From Streptomyces sp. SID12501 (GTDB taxonomy: Bacteria; Actinomycetota; Actinomycetes; Streptomycetales; Streptomycetaceae): DNA of 64,000 nucleotides. Shown one piece after another: positions 1 to 8,394 of this stretch (position 1 is its first letter; each line of letters opens with the position of its first letter). The DNA lies in assembly GCF_010550245.1 (NCBI RefSeq), contig NZ_JAAGLU010000021.1, forward strand, positions 1-64,000, in the 5' to 3' direction. The notes under the pieces are model-generated. The model searched no databases. It was not told the origin of the DNA and saw nothing but the letters and a program-made list of their open reading frames with translations. A program made the position numbers and the translations under genes.

Positions 1-1
1 C

Positions 2-169
2 GAATACCTCGGCATCAGCATCCGCCGCATCCACAACCTCAACGCCGCCGACAACGACTTCCCCGAACCCGAATACACCGGCCGCACACCCACCTGGACC
101 ACAGGCCAGCTCGACGCCTGGCGCACCGCCCACCCCGCCCGCAGACACAACATCCGCACTCAAAGATGA
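2..169 (+). CDS. C-terminal fragment of a small helix-turn-helix DNA-binding protein
   Basis: An open frame enters from the left window edge and ends at TGA 167-169, leaving 55 residues. The translation begins EYLGISIRRIHNL and contains FPEPEYTGRTPTWTTGQLDAW. This resembles AlpA/excisionase-like (MerR-type) helix-turn-helix proteins, in which a recognition helix is followed by a short beta-wing and a W-x-x-x-x-L-D-A-W helix. Such proteins occur on integrative elements and as small chromosomal regulators. The N-terminus lies outside the window. The family call is an inference from pattern similarity only. Confidence 0.5.
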   Translation, partial: EYLGISIRRIHNLNAADNDFPEPEYTGRTPTWTTGQLDAWRTAHPARRHNIRTQR

Positions 170-188
170 AGTCAGAGCAACACTGAGA

Positions 189-225
189 AGCGATTCCCCC
201 ACGCCTAAAGGCGGGTCCCTTCGCT
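189..225. other. Hairpin beyond the HTH fragment, possible IS end
   Basis: CGCC (202-205) and GGCG (210-213) flank a TAAA loop, and the stem extends to CCC/GG outside. An outer AGCGA/TCGCT pair sits at 189-193 and 221-225. It may be a simple terminator for the gene at the window edge. Its form also recalls the subterminal hairpins of IS200/IS605-type elements, and it abuts the truncated MFS gene. Nothing in the sequence decides between the two. Confidence 0.3.
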
Positions 226-390
226 AGGAGTCTGATGGAGACGGCGGCGCCGATCGTGCCCCGCGACCAGTCGAATTCGGCGTGGAGCGGATCGATGAGC
301 AGCCCGGGCAGGGAACGGAAGGCGGCGGCGCCGATGATCGTAACGAAGGCGACGGCGGCGACGAACCAGGCCCTATGGATGGGGAGTTGA
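226..390 (-). pseudogene. Truncated N-terminal fragment of an MFS transporter
   Basis: On the minus strand one frame reads HRAWFVAAVAFVTIIGAAAF, then a segment with PGLLIDPLHAEFDWSRGTIG and AAVSI. This is the typical first transmembrane helix and first loop of a Streptomyces MFS transporter. Similarity stops abruptly at about position 235, where the sequence changes to the hairpin region. No ATG or GTG start is visible in frame; a TAG and then CTG lie upstream. About 50 residues remain of an expected 400 or so, so this is a remnant. The breakpoint next to a hairpin and an HTH gene fragment suggests an insertion or deletion event. Confidence 0.55.
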
Positions 391-1665
391 GCCGGTGGGA
401 CCTGTTGTCGGCTCGGCAGGTCCTACCGAGCCGGCAGGCCCGGCGGTGACGGCCGGGTCGGCCCCGCGTGCCGCCGACCGGTCCCCGACGCGCCGCTCCC
501 CCCACCACCCGACGGCCGTCAGCACCAGCGTCAGGGCCACGCCTGCCAGGACGGCCGTGGACGGTGCCGTCACCTGGAGCAGAGCGCCCGCGAGTGAACC
601 CGCCGCCGCGTAACCCGCACCGGAGGCCGCGTACATGATCGAGTAGCCCGCGGCCAGGGAGCTCGCCGGAACCGCCTCGCGCAGGGACAGGTTGCGGGTG
701 ACCAGCGCGCCCGACTGGAGCATGCCGCCGATGGCCAGCGCGGCGGCGATCCCGGCCTTGTCGGGGGTCAGCGCGGCGACGGTGAGACAAGCGGACATCC
801 CGCCGATCAGAACCACGCTGCGGGTGCGCAGCAGCCCCGGCCAGGTTCGGAGGCCGTAGAGGAACGCGCCGAGTCCCGCGCTCACCGACATTCCCGCGAG
901 TATCGGGCCGGACCAGCCGACGCCGATGCCGCGCTGTTCCAGAAGTGCGGGCAGGACGAGTTCGGCCAGGCCCAGAAGGGTGAGGCTGGCCGCGCCGGTG
1001 ACGTACACCGGCCACGCGCCGCGCAGGAGCCCGAGCAGCGAATGACCCGTACCCTTCTTTCCCGGCCCGCTCTCCGTTCCCGGCGCGTCGTCCGCCTCCC
1101 AGCCGGCTGGCAGCAGCCACAGGCCCGCGACCGACACGGCCATCAGAACGGCGCCGAGAAGCAGCGGGAGGCGCGGGGCCACGCCCAGCGCGAGGCCGGT
1201 GACGACGGCCGGCGAGACGGCCCATACGCCCGACATCAGCATCGATTCGGCGGACATCGCCTGCGCCATGGCCCGCGCCGGGACCAGGTGGGTGAGCATC
1301 GCGCGCAGTCCGCCGGCGACCGCTGCCGGAGTGCCGCCGGCCACGAACGCGAACGACGCGAGGACCACGGGATGCGCGGTGGGGAACACCCCCAGTGCCG
1401 TGAACCCAGCGGCCCCGATCACGAGGGCCGCGGCCAGCTGCGGACGGGCCCGGTCGGGACGCAGTCGCAGACCGAGCGCCGGAGCGCCGACGATCTCGCC
1501 GAGCACGAACGCGGCGGCGAGCGCGGCGCCCAGGGCATAGCCGCCCGGCCGTTCGCGCACCAGGAACACCATGGCCAGCGGGGCCATGGCGATGGGCATG
1601 CGGGCACCGACGGAGGTGCAGGCCCAGATCAGGAGCTGCTTCGAGGCGACGTCGCGATAACTCAT
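373..1665 (-). CDS. MFS transporter (430 aa)
   Basis: The protein is almost entirely hydrophobic helices separated by short basic loops, with about 12 predicted membrane spans, the usual length and layout of a major facilitator superfamily permease. It starts MSYRDVASKQLLIWACTSVG and has a hydrophilic central loop (LPAGWEADDAPGTESGPGKK) between the two six-helix halves. The C-terminal 40 residues are Pro/Thr/Gly-rich and disordered. Its TAG stop overlaps the start of the MFS remnant downstream. The substrate cannot be read from sequence; efflux of a small molecule is the usual role. It lies 130 bp upstream of, and on the same strand as, nothing clearly coupled, so it may be monocistronic. Confidence 0.8.
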   Translation of the reverse strand: MSYRDVASKQLLIWACTSVGARMPIAMAPLAMVFLVRERPGGYALGAALAAAFVLGEIVGAPALGLRLRPDRARPQLAAALVIGAAGFTALGVFPTAHPVVLASFAFVAGGTPAAVAGGLRAMLTHLVPARAMAQAMSAESMLMSGVWAVSPAVVTGLALGVAPRLPLLLGAVLMAVSVAGLWLLPAGWEADDAPGTESGPGKKGTGHSLLGLLRGAWPVYVTGAASLTLLGLAELVLPALLEQRGIGVGWSGPILAGMSVSAGLGAFLYGLRTWPGLLRTRSVVLIGGMSACLTVAALTPDKAGIAAALAIGGMLQSGALVTRNLSLREAVPASSLAAGYSIMYAASGAGYAAAGSLAGALLQVTAPSTAVLAGVALTLVLTAVGWWGERRVGDRSAARGADPAVTAGPAGSVGPAEPTTGPTGSTPHP

Positions 1666-1795
1666 GGCACGACGCTAGGCGGCGGCACCGACATCGCCCC
1701 AGGGATTTTCCGCCGCCTGTGGAAAACTCCCGCCATGCCCCGGACAAGCCCGGAAGTCGGTGGAGCCCTCCACCTCTCCCAGACACAACCGGCGC

Positions 1796-2845
1796 TCAGA
1801 AGGTCAGCACCCCCCGCGCCACCCGCCCCGCCTCCGCGTCCCCGACGGCCTTCTCGAAGTCCTCGACCGGGTACGTCTCGGTCACCAACTCGTCGAGCAG
1901 CAGCCGCCCTTCGCGGTACAGGTCGGCGTAGAGCGGGATGTCCCGCTGGGGGCGGGAGGAGCCGTAGCGGCAGCCGAGGATCGACTTGTCCAGGAACATC
2001 GACGAGACGACGAAGGACGCCTCCGCCTTGGCCGACGGGACGCCGAGCAGGATGGCCTGGCCGTGCCGGTCGAGCAGGTCGACGGCCTGCCGGATGAGTT
2101 CGACCCGGCCGACGCACTCGAAGACATGGTCCGCGCCCGTCGGCAGCACGTCCCGCACGCCCTCCGTCGACGTCAGGAAGTGGGTCGCGCCGAACTGCCG
2201 CGCCATCGCCTCCTTCGCCGGGTTGGCGTCCACGGCGACGATCCGCGAGGCGCCCGCGATCCGCGCGCCCTGGAGGACGTTCAGCCCGACCCCGCCCGTA
2301 CCGATCACCACGACGCTGTCCCCGCGGTCCACCCGGGCCCGGTTGAGCACGGCGCCCACCCCGGTCAGCACCCCGCACCCGATGAGCGCGGCCGACGGCA
2401 TCGGGATGTCCTTCGGGATACGTACCGCCTGCACGGCCTTCACCACCGTGCGTTCCGCGAACGCCGAGTTGGAGGCGAACTGGAACACCGGCCGCCCGCC
2501 CCGCGTGAACGGCCGCCCCGGCCGCCCGATCGACTGACGGCACATGGTCGGCCGCCCCCGGTCGCACTCCGCGCACGCGCCGCAGTTCGCGAGCGTCGAC
2601 AGCGCCACATGGTCCCCGGGCACCACATGCGTGACACCGGCCCCGACTGCCTCCACCACGCCCGCGCCCTCGTGGCCGAGCACGACAGGGACGGGGAAGG
2701 GGATGGTCCCGTCCACCACGGACAGATCGCTGTGGCACAACCCCGCCGCCGAGATCGCGACCAGCACCTCCCCGGCTCCCGGATCCCTCACCTCCAGATC
2801 GTCCACGACCTGGATCTGCTTACCGTCGAACAGAACACCGCGCAT
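1796..2845 (-). CDS. Zinc-dependent alcohol dehydrogenase (MDR family)
   Basis: This 349-residue medium-chain dehydrogenase oxidises or reduces an alcohol/aldehyde with NAD(P). Catalytic zinc ligands appear as GLCHSD and GHEGAG. The structural zinc site is the four-cysteine CGACAECDRGRPTMC lobe. The cofactor fold is marked by VVIGTGGVGLNVLQGA. The start ATG shares one base with the TGA of the acyl-CoA dehydrogenase upstream (TGATG), so the two are translationally coupled. Context with an acyl-CoA dehydrogenase and an SDR points to an intermediate of a CoA-ester catabolic pathway rather than ethanol metabolism. The specific substrate is unknown. Confidence 0.85.
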   Translation of the reverse strand: MRGVLFDGKQIQVVDDLEVRDPGAGEVLVAISAAGLCHSDLSVVDGTIPFPVPVVLGHEGAGVVEAVGAGVTHVVPGDHVALSTLANCGACAECDRGRPTMCRQSIGRPGRPFTRGGRPVFQFASNSAFAERTVVKAVQAVRIPKDIPMPSAALIGCGVLTGVGAVLNRARVDRGDSVVVIGTGGVGLNVLQGARIAGASRIVAVDANPAKEAMARQFGATHFLTSTEGVRDVLPTGADHVFECVGRVELIRQAVDLLDRHGQAILLGVPSAKAEASFVVSSMFLDKSILGCRYGSSRPQRDIPLYADLYREGRLLLDELVTETYPVEDFEKAVGDAEAGRVARGVLTF

Positions 2846-3996
2846 CAGACGACTCCCTTGGGCTCCCTGGGCAGACCGAGCACGCGCTCGGCGATGATCG
2901 TGCGCTGGATCTGGTCGGAGCCGCCGTAGATCGTGTCGGCCCGGGAGAACATGAACAGGTGCTGCGCGTCGTCGAGTTCGTAGGGCGCCCCGGCCGACCA
3001 CTCCACCGGCCCGATCCCTGCGCCCGCGCCCCGCACGAGCATCGCCAGCTCCCCGAGCCGCTGATGCCACCCGCCCCACAGCAGCTTGGCCACGCTCGGC
3101 GCCCCGGCGTCCCCCGAACCGCCCAGTGTGCGCAGGGCGTTCCAGCGCATCACCCGCAACTCGGCCCACTGGCGCACAAGTCGCTCCCGTACGACGGGAT
3201 CCGCCACCGCACCGCTGTCGACGGCGGCCTGCACAACCCGTCCCAACTCCCCGGCGAAACCGATCTGTTGGGCGAGCGTGGACACTCCCCGCTCGAACCC
3301 GAGGAGGCTCATCGCGACGCTCCAGCCGGCGCCCTCACCACCGACGAGGTGCTCCGCTCGTGCGTGTGCCCCGTCGAAGAAGACCTCGTTGAATTCGCTG
3401 GTCCCGGTCATCTGCCGGATCGGCCGGACCTCGATCAGCCCCGGCTGATCCATCGGAACGAGCAGAAAACTGAGCCCGTGATGACGCACCGACCCCGCTT
3501 CTGTACGGGCGAGCACGAAGCACCAGTCCGCCTCGTGGGCGAGGGACGTCCAGATCTTCTGGCCGGTGATCCGGTACGTGCCGTCAGCGGCCCGTTCGGC
3601 CTTCGTGCTCAACCCGGCGAGGTCGGACCCCGCCCCGGGCTCGCTGTACCCCTGGCACCAGAGTTCCTCGCCCGCCGCGACCGGCGGCAGGAACCGGGCC
3701 CGCTGCTCATCGGTACCGTGCGCGAGGAGCGTAGGAGCAAGAAGGTTCTCCCCGATGTGCCCGGACCGCGTCGGCGCCCCCGACCGGGCGTACTCCTCGG
3801 CCCAGACGACCTGTTGGGTGAGACTGGCGGCCCGATTCCCGAACCCGGTCTCCCCCCAGGAAAGCCCGATCCACCCGGCCTTCCCAAGAATCCGCTCCCA
3901 ACCACGCCGATCAAGAGCCCCGTCGACATGCGCACCAAGCCAACTCCGGACCTCCGCCCGAAACTCCTCATCCCCAGCCCCGAACCCAAAGTCCAC
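2845..3996 (-). CDS. Acyl-CoA dehydrogenase (383 aa)
   Basis: FAD-dependent alpha,beta-dehydrogenation of an acyl-CoA. Typical segments are visible: WCQGYSEPGAGSDLAGLSTK for flavin/substrate binding, KIWTSLAHEADW, and the C-terminal IYGGSDQIQRTIIAERVLG. The usual catalytic Glu of the YEG motif is replaced (YGG). A Glu is present in the LGFERGVS segment, the position used by isovaleryl-CoA and steroid-type actinobacterial dehydrogenases. It is the middle gene of SDR - dehydrogenase - alcohol dehydrogenase on the minus strand, separated from the SDR by a 105-bp gap carrying a dispersed repeat. Exact acyl chain unknown. Confidence 0.85.
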   Translation of the reverse strand: MDFGFGAGDEEFRAEVRSWLGAHVDGALDRRGWERILGKAGWIGLSWGETGFGNRAASLTQQVVWAEEYARSGAPTRSGHIGENLLAPTLLAHGTDEQRARFLPPVAAGEELWCQGYSEPGAGSDLAGLSTKAERAADGTYRITGQKIWTSLAHEADWCFVLARTEAGSVRHHGLSFLLVPMDQPGLIEVRPIRQMTGTSEFNEVFFDGAHARAEHLVGGEGAGWSVAMSLLGFERGVSTLAQQIGFAGELGRVVQAAVDSGAVADPVVRERLVRQWAELRVMRWNALRTLGGSGDAGAPSVAKLLWGGWHQRLGELAMLVRGAGAGIGPVEWSAGAPYELDDAQHLFMFSRADTIYGGSDQIQRTIIAERVLGLPREPKGVV

Positions 3997-4032
3997 AGAC
4001 CTCTCCTCTCAACGCCGGGCGCCTGCACCCAC

Positions 4033-4065
4033 CTAGGGGCGCGGGGAACTGCGCGACAAGCCACG
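4033..4065 (-). repeat. Dispersed intergenic repeat, copy A
   Basis: On the minus strand this reads CGTGGCTTGTCGCGCAGTTC followed by CCCGCGCCCCTAG. The same unit recurs at 31181-31212, 42990-43022 and 55412-55443 with one or two changes. It lies between the SDR and acyl-CoA dehydrogenase genes in the same orientation as both. I recall this unit as common between genes in Streptomyces genomes. Function unknown. Confidence 0.85.
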
Positions 4066-4101
4066 GACGGCCCGCAGCCGCCAAACAACCCACACCCCCA
4101 C

Positions 4102-5022
4102 CTACTGCGCGTTCGGCCGCGACCCGTCCCGCGCAGCCCGCTCCATCTCCTCCAACCGCACAAGCATCGGCATCGGATCCACCCCCACCGACCCCGGCAA
4201 GAACTCCGCGATCGTCTCCGGCGTCCACCCGCCGGAGGCAGACGCGTACGCCGCCCGCAACTCCCTCGGCTGTGCCCACACCGCGATCTTCGGCCCCGCG
4301 ACCGTGTACACCTGCCCGGTGATCCGCTGCTCCTTCGCCCGGTCGGACAGCAGATACACGACCAGGGCCGCCACGTCCTCCGGCTCCCCGATCTCCGCCA
4401 GCTCCATGGGCACGTTCGCCGACATCCGCGTACGCGCGACCGGCGCCACCGCGTTGGCGGTCACCCCGTACTTGTGGAGTCCCAGCGCGGCGCTCCGTAC
4501 GAGCGAGATGATCCCGCCCTTCGCGGCGCTGTAGTTGGCCTGTGACACCGATCCCTGGTGGTTCCCGCTGGTGAAGCCGATCAGCGTCCCGGCCCGCTGC
4601 TTGCGCATCACCGCCGAAGCCGCCCGGAACACCGTGAACGTGCCCTTCAGGTGAGTGGCGACGACCGGATCCCACTCCTCCTCGGACATGTTGAACAGCA
4701 TCCGCTCGCGCAGGATCCCGGCGACGCACACGACACCGTCCAGGCGCCCGTACGACGACAACGCCACGTCCACGACCCGCTGGCCGCCGGCCATGGTGGA
4801 CACGTCGTCGGCCACCGCGACCGCCTCGCCGCCCGCCGCCTCGATCTCCTTGACGATGCCCTCGGCTATCTCGCTCGTCGGCGAGGCGCCGTCGATGGAG
4901 ACCCCGTAGTCGTTGACGACGACCCGCGCTCCCTCGGCCGCCGCGCCCAGCGCCACCGCCCGGCCTATCCCCCGGCCCGCGCCCGTCACGGCGACGACCT
5001 TTCCTGCCAAGAAGTTCCCCAC
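4102..5022 (-). CDS. SDR family oxidoreductase (3-hydroxyacyl-CoA dehydrogenase-like)
   Basis: A short-chain dehydrogenase/reductase of 306 residues. The N-terminal cofactor motif is TGAGRGIGRA, followed by VVVNDYGVSIDG, which resembles the N-terminal domain of multifunctional hydroxyacyl-CoA dehydrogenases. The catalytic tetrad region reads FTSGNHQGSVSQANYSAAKG (Ser, Tyr, Lys). About 60 C-terminal residues beyond the Rossmann core are an extension. It is transcribed divergently from the cyclase-family gene; their shared promoter region holds a 15-bp operator-like palindrome. Likely reaction: oxidation of a hydroxyacyl-CoA in the pathway encoded here. Confidence 0.85.
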   Translation of the reverse strand: MGNFLAGKVVAVTGAGRGIGRAVALGAAAEGARVVVNDYGVSIDGASPTSEIAEGIVKEIEAAGGEAVAVADDVSTMAGGQRVVDVALSSYGRLDGVVCVAGILRERMLFNMSEEEWDPVVATHLKGTFTVFRAASAVMRKQRAGTLIGFTSGNHQGSVSQANYSAAKGGIISLVRSAALGLHKYGVTANAVAPVARTRMSANVPMELAEIGEPEDVAALVVYLLSDRAKEQRITGQVYTVAGPKIAVWAQPRELRAAYASASGGWTPETIAEFLPGSVGVDPMPMLVRLEEMERAARDGSRPNAQ

Positions 5023-5044
5023 GTCCGGCCCCTTCCCGCGGTTT

Positions 5045-5059
5045 CTGACGGACCGTTAG
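5045..5059. promoter_or_regulatory. Putative TetR-type operator, site 1
   Basis: CTGACGGACCGTTAG, a near-perfect palindrome differing at one base from CTGACGGACCGTCAG at 10754. It lies 23 bp upstream of the SDR start and 70 bp upstream of the cyclase start, so it can control both divergent genes. The cognate regulator is not evident. Confidence 0.6.
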
Positions 5060-5128
5060 ATTTTATGACCCGTCGGATATCCGGAGGCAAGCCCCGGGAG
5101 CGACCGGACTCCAGGAAGGACCGGACTC

Positions 5129-6064
5129 ATGTCATTGCCGGCCGAGTTCCACGCCATCGCCAAACGCGTGAACAACTGGGGGCGTTGGGGGGCGGACGAC
5201 GAGATCGGCACCCTCAATCTCATCACCGACGCCGTCGTACGCGCCGCCGCCGCGACCGTCCGCACGGGCCGTCGCATCCCCCTCGCCCTCCCGCTCCAGC
5301 AGGACGGCGTCCAGACCGGGGCGATTCCGGGCCGGGTGAATCCCGTGCACGCCATGGTCCAGATCAACCAGGAGATATTCGGGCCGCCGGGCGGCGGAAC
5401 CGTCGCGACCAGCGACGACGTCGTGACTCTGGGGCTCCAGTGCGCGACCCACTGGGACGCCCTCGCCCACGCCTCCCACTCCGGGAAGCTCTACAACGGG
5501 CGTCCGGCGGCGACGATCACGGCCCACGCCGGCGCCGAGTTCGTCGGCATCGACAAGGCTCGGCACATCGTCTCGCGCGGGGTGCTGCTGGACGTGGCCC
5601 GCGCACGGGGCGTCGACCGGCTCGACGGGGGGCACGCGGTCACCCCGGAGGACCTGGACGCGGCGGAGGAGTTGGCGGGCACGCGCGTGCGTGCCGGTGA
5701 CATCGTGCTCGTACGGACCGGGCAGATCCAGGTGTACCTGGCCGGGGACAAGCACGCGTACATGTATCCCTCGCCCGGGCTGTCGATCCGTACGCCGGAG
5801 TGGTTCCACGCGCGGGATGTCGCGGCGGTCGCGAACGACACGCTGACTTTTGAGATATTTCCGCCGGAATCGAATGATCTGTGGCTGCCCGTACACGCGC
5901 TCGACCTGGTGGAGATGGGGATGCCGCAGGGCCAGAACTGGAATCTCGAAAAGTTGTCCACAGCCTGTGGACAAGAAGGCCGGTATGAGTTCCTGCTGTC
6001 GGCGACACCGGAACCGTTCACGGGCGCCACGGGCAGTCCCGTGGCGCCCGTGGCGATCCTCTGA
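5129..6064 (+). CDS. Cyclase family protein (kynurenine formamidase-like fold)
   Basis: A 311-residue protein of the cyclase/kynurenine-formamidase superfamily, metal-dependent hydrolases or lyases acting on amides, lactones or ring intermediates. The metal-site region reads LQCATHWDALAHASHSGKLY, a variant of the family's H-x-G-T-H-x-D-x-P-x-H motif. Later segments DIVLVRTGQ and LPVHALDLVEMGMPQGQNW match the family C-terminus. The start ATG is preceded by CAGGAAGGA. A 15-bp stem-loop overlaps its last codons. Position opposite the SDR with a shared operator suggests membership of the same catabolic regulon. Confidence 0.8.
   Translation: MSLPAEFHAIAKRVNNWGRWGADDEIGTLNLITDAVVRAAAATVRTGRRIPLALPLQQDGVQTGAIPGRVNPVHAMVQINQEIFGPPGGGTVATSDDVVTLGLQCATHWDALAHASHSGKLYNGRPAATITAHAGAEFVGIDKARHIVSRGVLLDVARARGVDRLDGGHAVTPEDLDAAEELAGTRVRAGDIVLVRTGQIQVYLAGDKHAYMYPSPGLSIRTPEWFHARDVAAVANDTLTFEIFPPESNDLWLPVHALDLVEMGMPQGQNWNLEKLSTACGQEGRYEFLLSATPEPFTGATGSPVAPVAIL
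6019..6052 (+). terminator. Perfect 15-bp stem-loop at the cyclase 3' end
   Basis: Arms CACGGGCGCCACGGG (6019-6033) and CCCGTGGCGCCCGTG (6038-6052) enclose a CAGT loop. The hairpin lies inside the coding sequence and ends about 10 bp before the stop codon. There is no U-run. It could act as a transcription terminator or as protection against 3' decay. Confidence 0.5.
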
Positions 6065-6434
6065 CCCCTGTCGGCCGGTCGGCGGCGCGCCATTGCCCAC
6101 CCCAAGTACGGCATCGCGCGCCGCCACCCGCCTTCGGCGTTCCCGCCCCGCCCCCCACCCCTGAAGGAGCCGACGCCGAACACACGAACCGCACTCGCCG
6201 AGGGCCCCCGTCACCGAACCCTCGCCGTCCCCTCGCGGCGGATCGCGCTGAACACAAGCGTGTTCACGCAGTCACGTCACGTCAACACCCGTTCGGGGAT
6301 TTATCGCTTACGCCCTTTTTGCGACAACCGCGCACAGGGGCACACCCCGGCGCACCGCACCACACGGGGCCCAGAAACCCGGACAATTCTGCGACCGTGC
6401 CCCACCGAGCGCCGCACCGGCAGGGCCTTCGGGG
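6065..6434. other. Non-coding region between convergent genes
   Basis: No convincing coding frame on either strand. The only structure noticed is the inverted repeat GAACAC-AAGC-GTGTTC at 6249-6264 and an A/T-richer patch near 6295-6325. No role can be assigned. Confidence 0.5.
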
Positions 6435-6974
6435 TCAGACGGCTTCGTACGCCGCCATGCCCCCGTACGCGGAAGAAGTACCCTCGGCGGCGGCCGTGGC
6501 GATCACCGGAGCGGCGACCGAACTCCCGCCTCCGCACGGCGCCGGAGCCGGGCAGCGGTCCAGTTCGCACCAGATGCGCTTGCCGACACCTTCGGTGCTC
6601 CACCCCCACCGGTCGGCGAGCCCGTCGACCAGCTCCAGTCCGCGCCCGTTGGTCTCGTCGCCCTCGGCATGCCGGGGCACGGGGGGGCAGGGGCTCAGAT
6701 CGACGACCTCAAGCCGCACGATCCCGCCGGCCACGCCCTCGGCACCGGACCGCGATCCGCACACACCCTCGAACGACAGCCGCAGCAACGCCGGACACCC
6801 GGTGTGCACCACCGCGTTGGTGACCAGCTCGGAGACGAGGAGGATCAGCGTCTCGGCCAGCGGCTCGTCGTCCGCGACCCCGGACCCGGCGAGCCGCGAC
6901 CGCACCCATCTCCGGGCCCGCCCCACCTCTGCGGGGTCGGGCCGGATCTCCAGCTGCACTTGAAGCACCTGCAC
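6435..6974 (-). CDS. ATP-binding anti-sigma regulator (RsbW-like HATPase)
   Basis: A 179-residue protein with the histidine-kinase-like ATPase fold used by Streptomyces anti-sigma and serine-kinase regulators. The N-box reads ILLVSELVTNAVVHTG, and the G-box region reads GRGLELVDGLADRWGW. The C-terminal 35 residues (PAPAPCGGGSSV onward) are low-complexity and dispensable for the fold. Such proteins bind or phosphorylate anti-anti-sigma factors; a STAS partner is encoded 6 kb away, but no adjacent partner is present. The start is taken as GTG at 6974; GTG six bases later is an alternative. Confidence 0.75.
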   Translation of the reverse strand: MQVLQVQLEIRPDPAEVGRARRWVRSRLAGSGVADDEPLAETLILLVSELVTNAVVHTGCPALLRLSFEGVCGSRSGAEGVAGGIVRLEVVDLSPCPPVPRHAEGDETNGRGLELVDGLADRWGWSTEGVGKRIWCELDRCPAPAPCGGGSSVAAPVIATAAAEGTSSAYGGMAAYEAV

Positions 6975-7488
6975 CGCTCACACCATCCGAACCGGCGGAC
7001 ACATCGCCTCGCGCCGCACGAGGGCCACGATCGTAGCCATTTTCTGCATGCCCAGAACAACGCTTGGGCCGGCGGCCAGATCGGGGATCACAGAACGTGA
7101 TTCCCTTACGAGAAAGCATGGTTGACGTACAGTCACGCCAACAAGCGCTTCGGGCATATTCCAACGCGAAGGAGTACGCCTGCGGGATACTGTGCGACGC
7201 TCGCCGCGAGGAGTCGAACAGGCGGGTACGGAACTCCGACCCGCCCCACGAGCGGCGCGCACCGCCGAATCCGGGGCCGCCTCAGGGGCAACACCGGAAT
7301 GGCTCGACCTCGGAACCACGCGCATGCCACAGAAGGTACCGGAGCGAACACGCGACTCCGGGCCGTTACGAGTCACTCGTAGGACACAACCCGGTATCGA
7401 CGCTCGGTGATCCCACAACGTCTGGGTCACATTTCGATCGCGCCACGATCGGCGACATCAATCCGGCCAGTCCGGCTCCGGCCGCCGG
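6975..7488. other. Non-coding region, about 510 bp
   Basis: No frame here shows the third-position GC bias of the neighbours. A TTGACG hexamer near 7121 could be a -35 element, but no well-spaced -10 was found. Short frames exist on both strands (for example 7192-7410, plus strand) and were judged non-coding. The stretch is somewhat lower in GC than flanking genes. Confidence 0.4.
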
Positions 7489-8385
7489 TCAGCGTGCCTC
7501 GGTCAGTAACGCGGCGGCGAGCACCTCCTCACACTCCGTCACCGAGCCGGGCCGCCGGGCTCGTAGCCACGCCCGCTTCAGATACAGATGGACGTCCGAC
7601 TCCCAGGTGAAGCCCATCCCGCCGTGCACCTGGAGGCAGTCGCGGGCGCCCCGCACGGCGGCCTCGTCGGCGAGCAGCCGGGCCGCCGCGATGTCCGCCG
7701 GATCGACGGTGACGGCAGCCGCGTACACCGCCGCCCGCGCCACCTCGACCCGCACCAGGATCCCGGCGCACAACTGCTGCACCGCCTGGAAGGCACCGAT
7801 CGGCCGCCCGAACTGCTCGCGGGTCCGGGCGTGTTGCGCGGCCAGCTCACACACCCGGGCGGCGGTGCCCAGCTGTTCGGCGGCGGTGAGGAGAGACGTC
7901 AGGAGTACGTCCGTACGGTCGCCGGGGTCCGGACCGGCCACCCGGTGGAGGGGCGTGAGCGGATCCGCCGACCGCATCGGCACCGCCCCGGCCGCATCCC
8001 CTCGTACGACGTCGGCCGCCCCCAGCCACTCCACCACCCCGGCGCTGTCGACGACGGTGACCACCGTCTCCCCCGTCGCCGCCCCCGGTACCTCCCCCGC
8101 CGCGAGATGTGTGGCGATCAGTGGGCCCGGCAGCAGTACGCGGCCCGCCTCCTCGAACGCCAACACCGCCTCGGGCAGCCCGAGTCCGACCCCGCCCGCC
8201 GCCTCCGGCAACCGCAGCGAGAAGAACCCGGCGGTCCCCAGCTCCCGCCACAGCCCCCGGTCCAGCTCGGGTACCTCGGTGGCGTCCATGACCGCCCGCA
8301 GCCGCTCACGTCCGAACCGCGCCGCCAGCAGCCCCCGTACGCCTGCCTGCAACGCCCTCTGGTCCTCGCTGAGTTGGAAACGCAT
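7489..8385 (-). CDS. Acyl-CoA dehydrogenase, small subunit type (298 aa)
   Basis: A short acyl-CoA dehydrogenase homologue, about 80 residues below the usual length. It contains the central and C-terminal helical elements (TREQFGRPIGAFQAVQQLCA, HGGMGFTWESDVHLYLKRA) but the flavin-binding middle domain is reduced. It follows the larger dehydrogenase gene with a 9-bp gap. Adjacent short/long pairs of this kind in actinobacteria form alpha2-beta2 heterotetramers acting on steroid or other bulky acyl-CoAs; that the two proteins assemble here is inferred from family knowledge and gene order. Confidence 0.8.
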   Translation of the reverse strand: MRFQLSEDQRALQAGVRGLLAARFGRERLRAVMDATEVPELDRGLWRELGTAGFFSLRLPEAAGGVGLGLPEAVLAFEEAGRVLLPGPLIATHLAAGEVPGAATGETVVTVVDSAGVVEWLGAADVVRGDAAGAVPMRSADPLTPLHRVAGPDPGDRTDVLLTSLLTAAEQLGTAARVCELAAQHARTREQFGRPIGAFQAVQQLCAGILVRVEVARAAVYAAAVTVDPADIAAARLLADEAAVRGARDCLQVHGGMGFTWESDVHLYLKRAWLRARRPGSVTECEEVLAAALLTEAR

Positions 8386-8394
8386 GTGCGAATG

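Noticed and set aside
224..1786. Long minus-strand open frame (520 codons) over the MFS gene
   Set aside because: Its translation is Arg/Gly/Pro-rich without domains; the frame coding the 430-aa MFS protein has proper membrane helices. It is a high-GC shadow frame.
7192..7410. Plus-strand 72-codon frame in the gap before the small dehydrogenase
   Set aside because: Codon third positions are not GC-biased like neighbours, there is no ribosome site, and no family is recognised.
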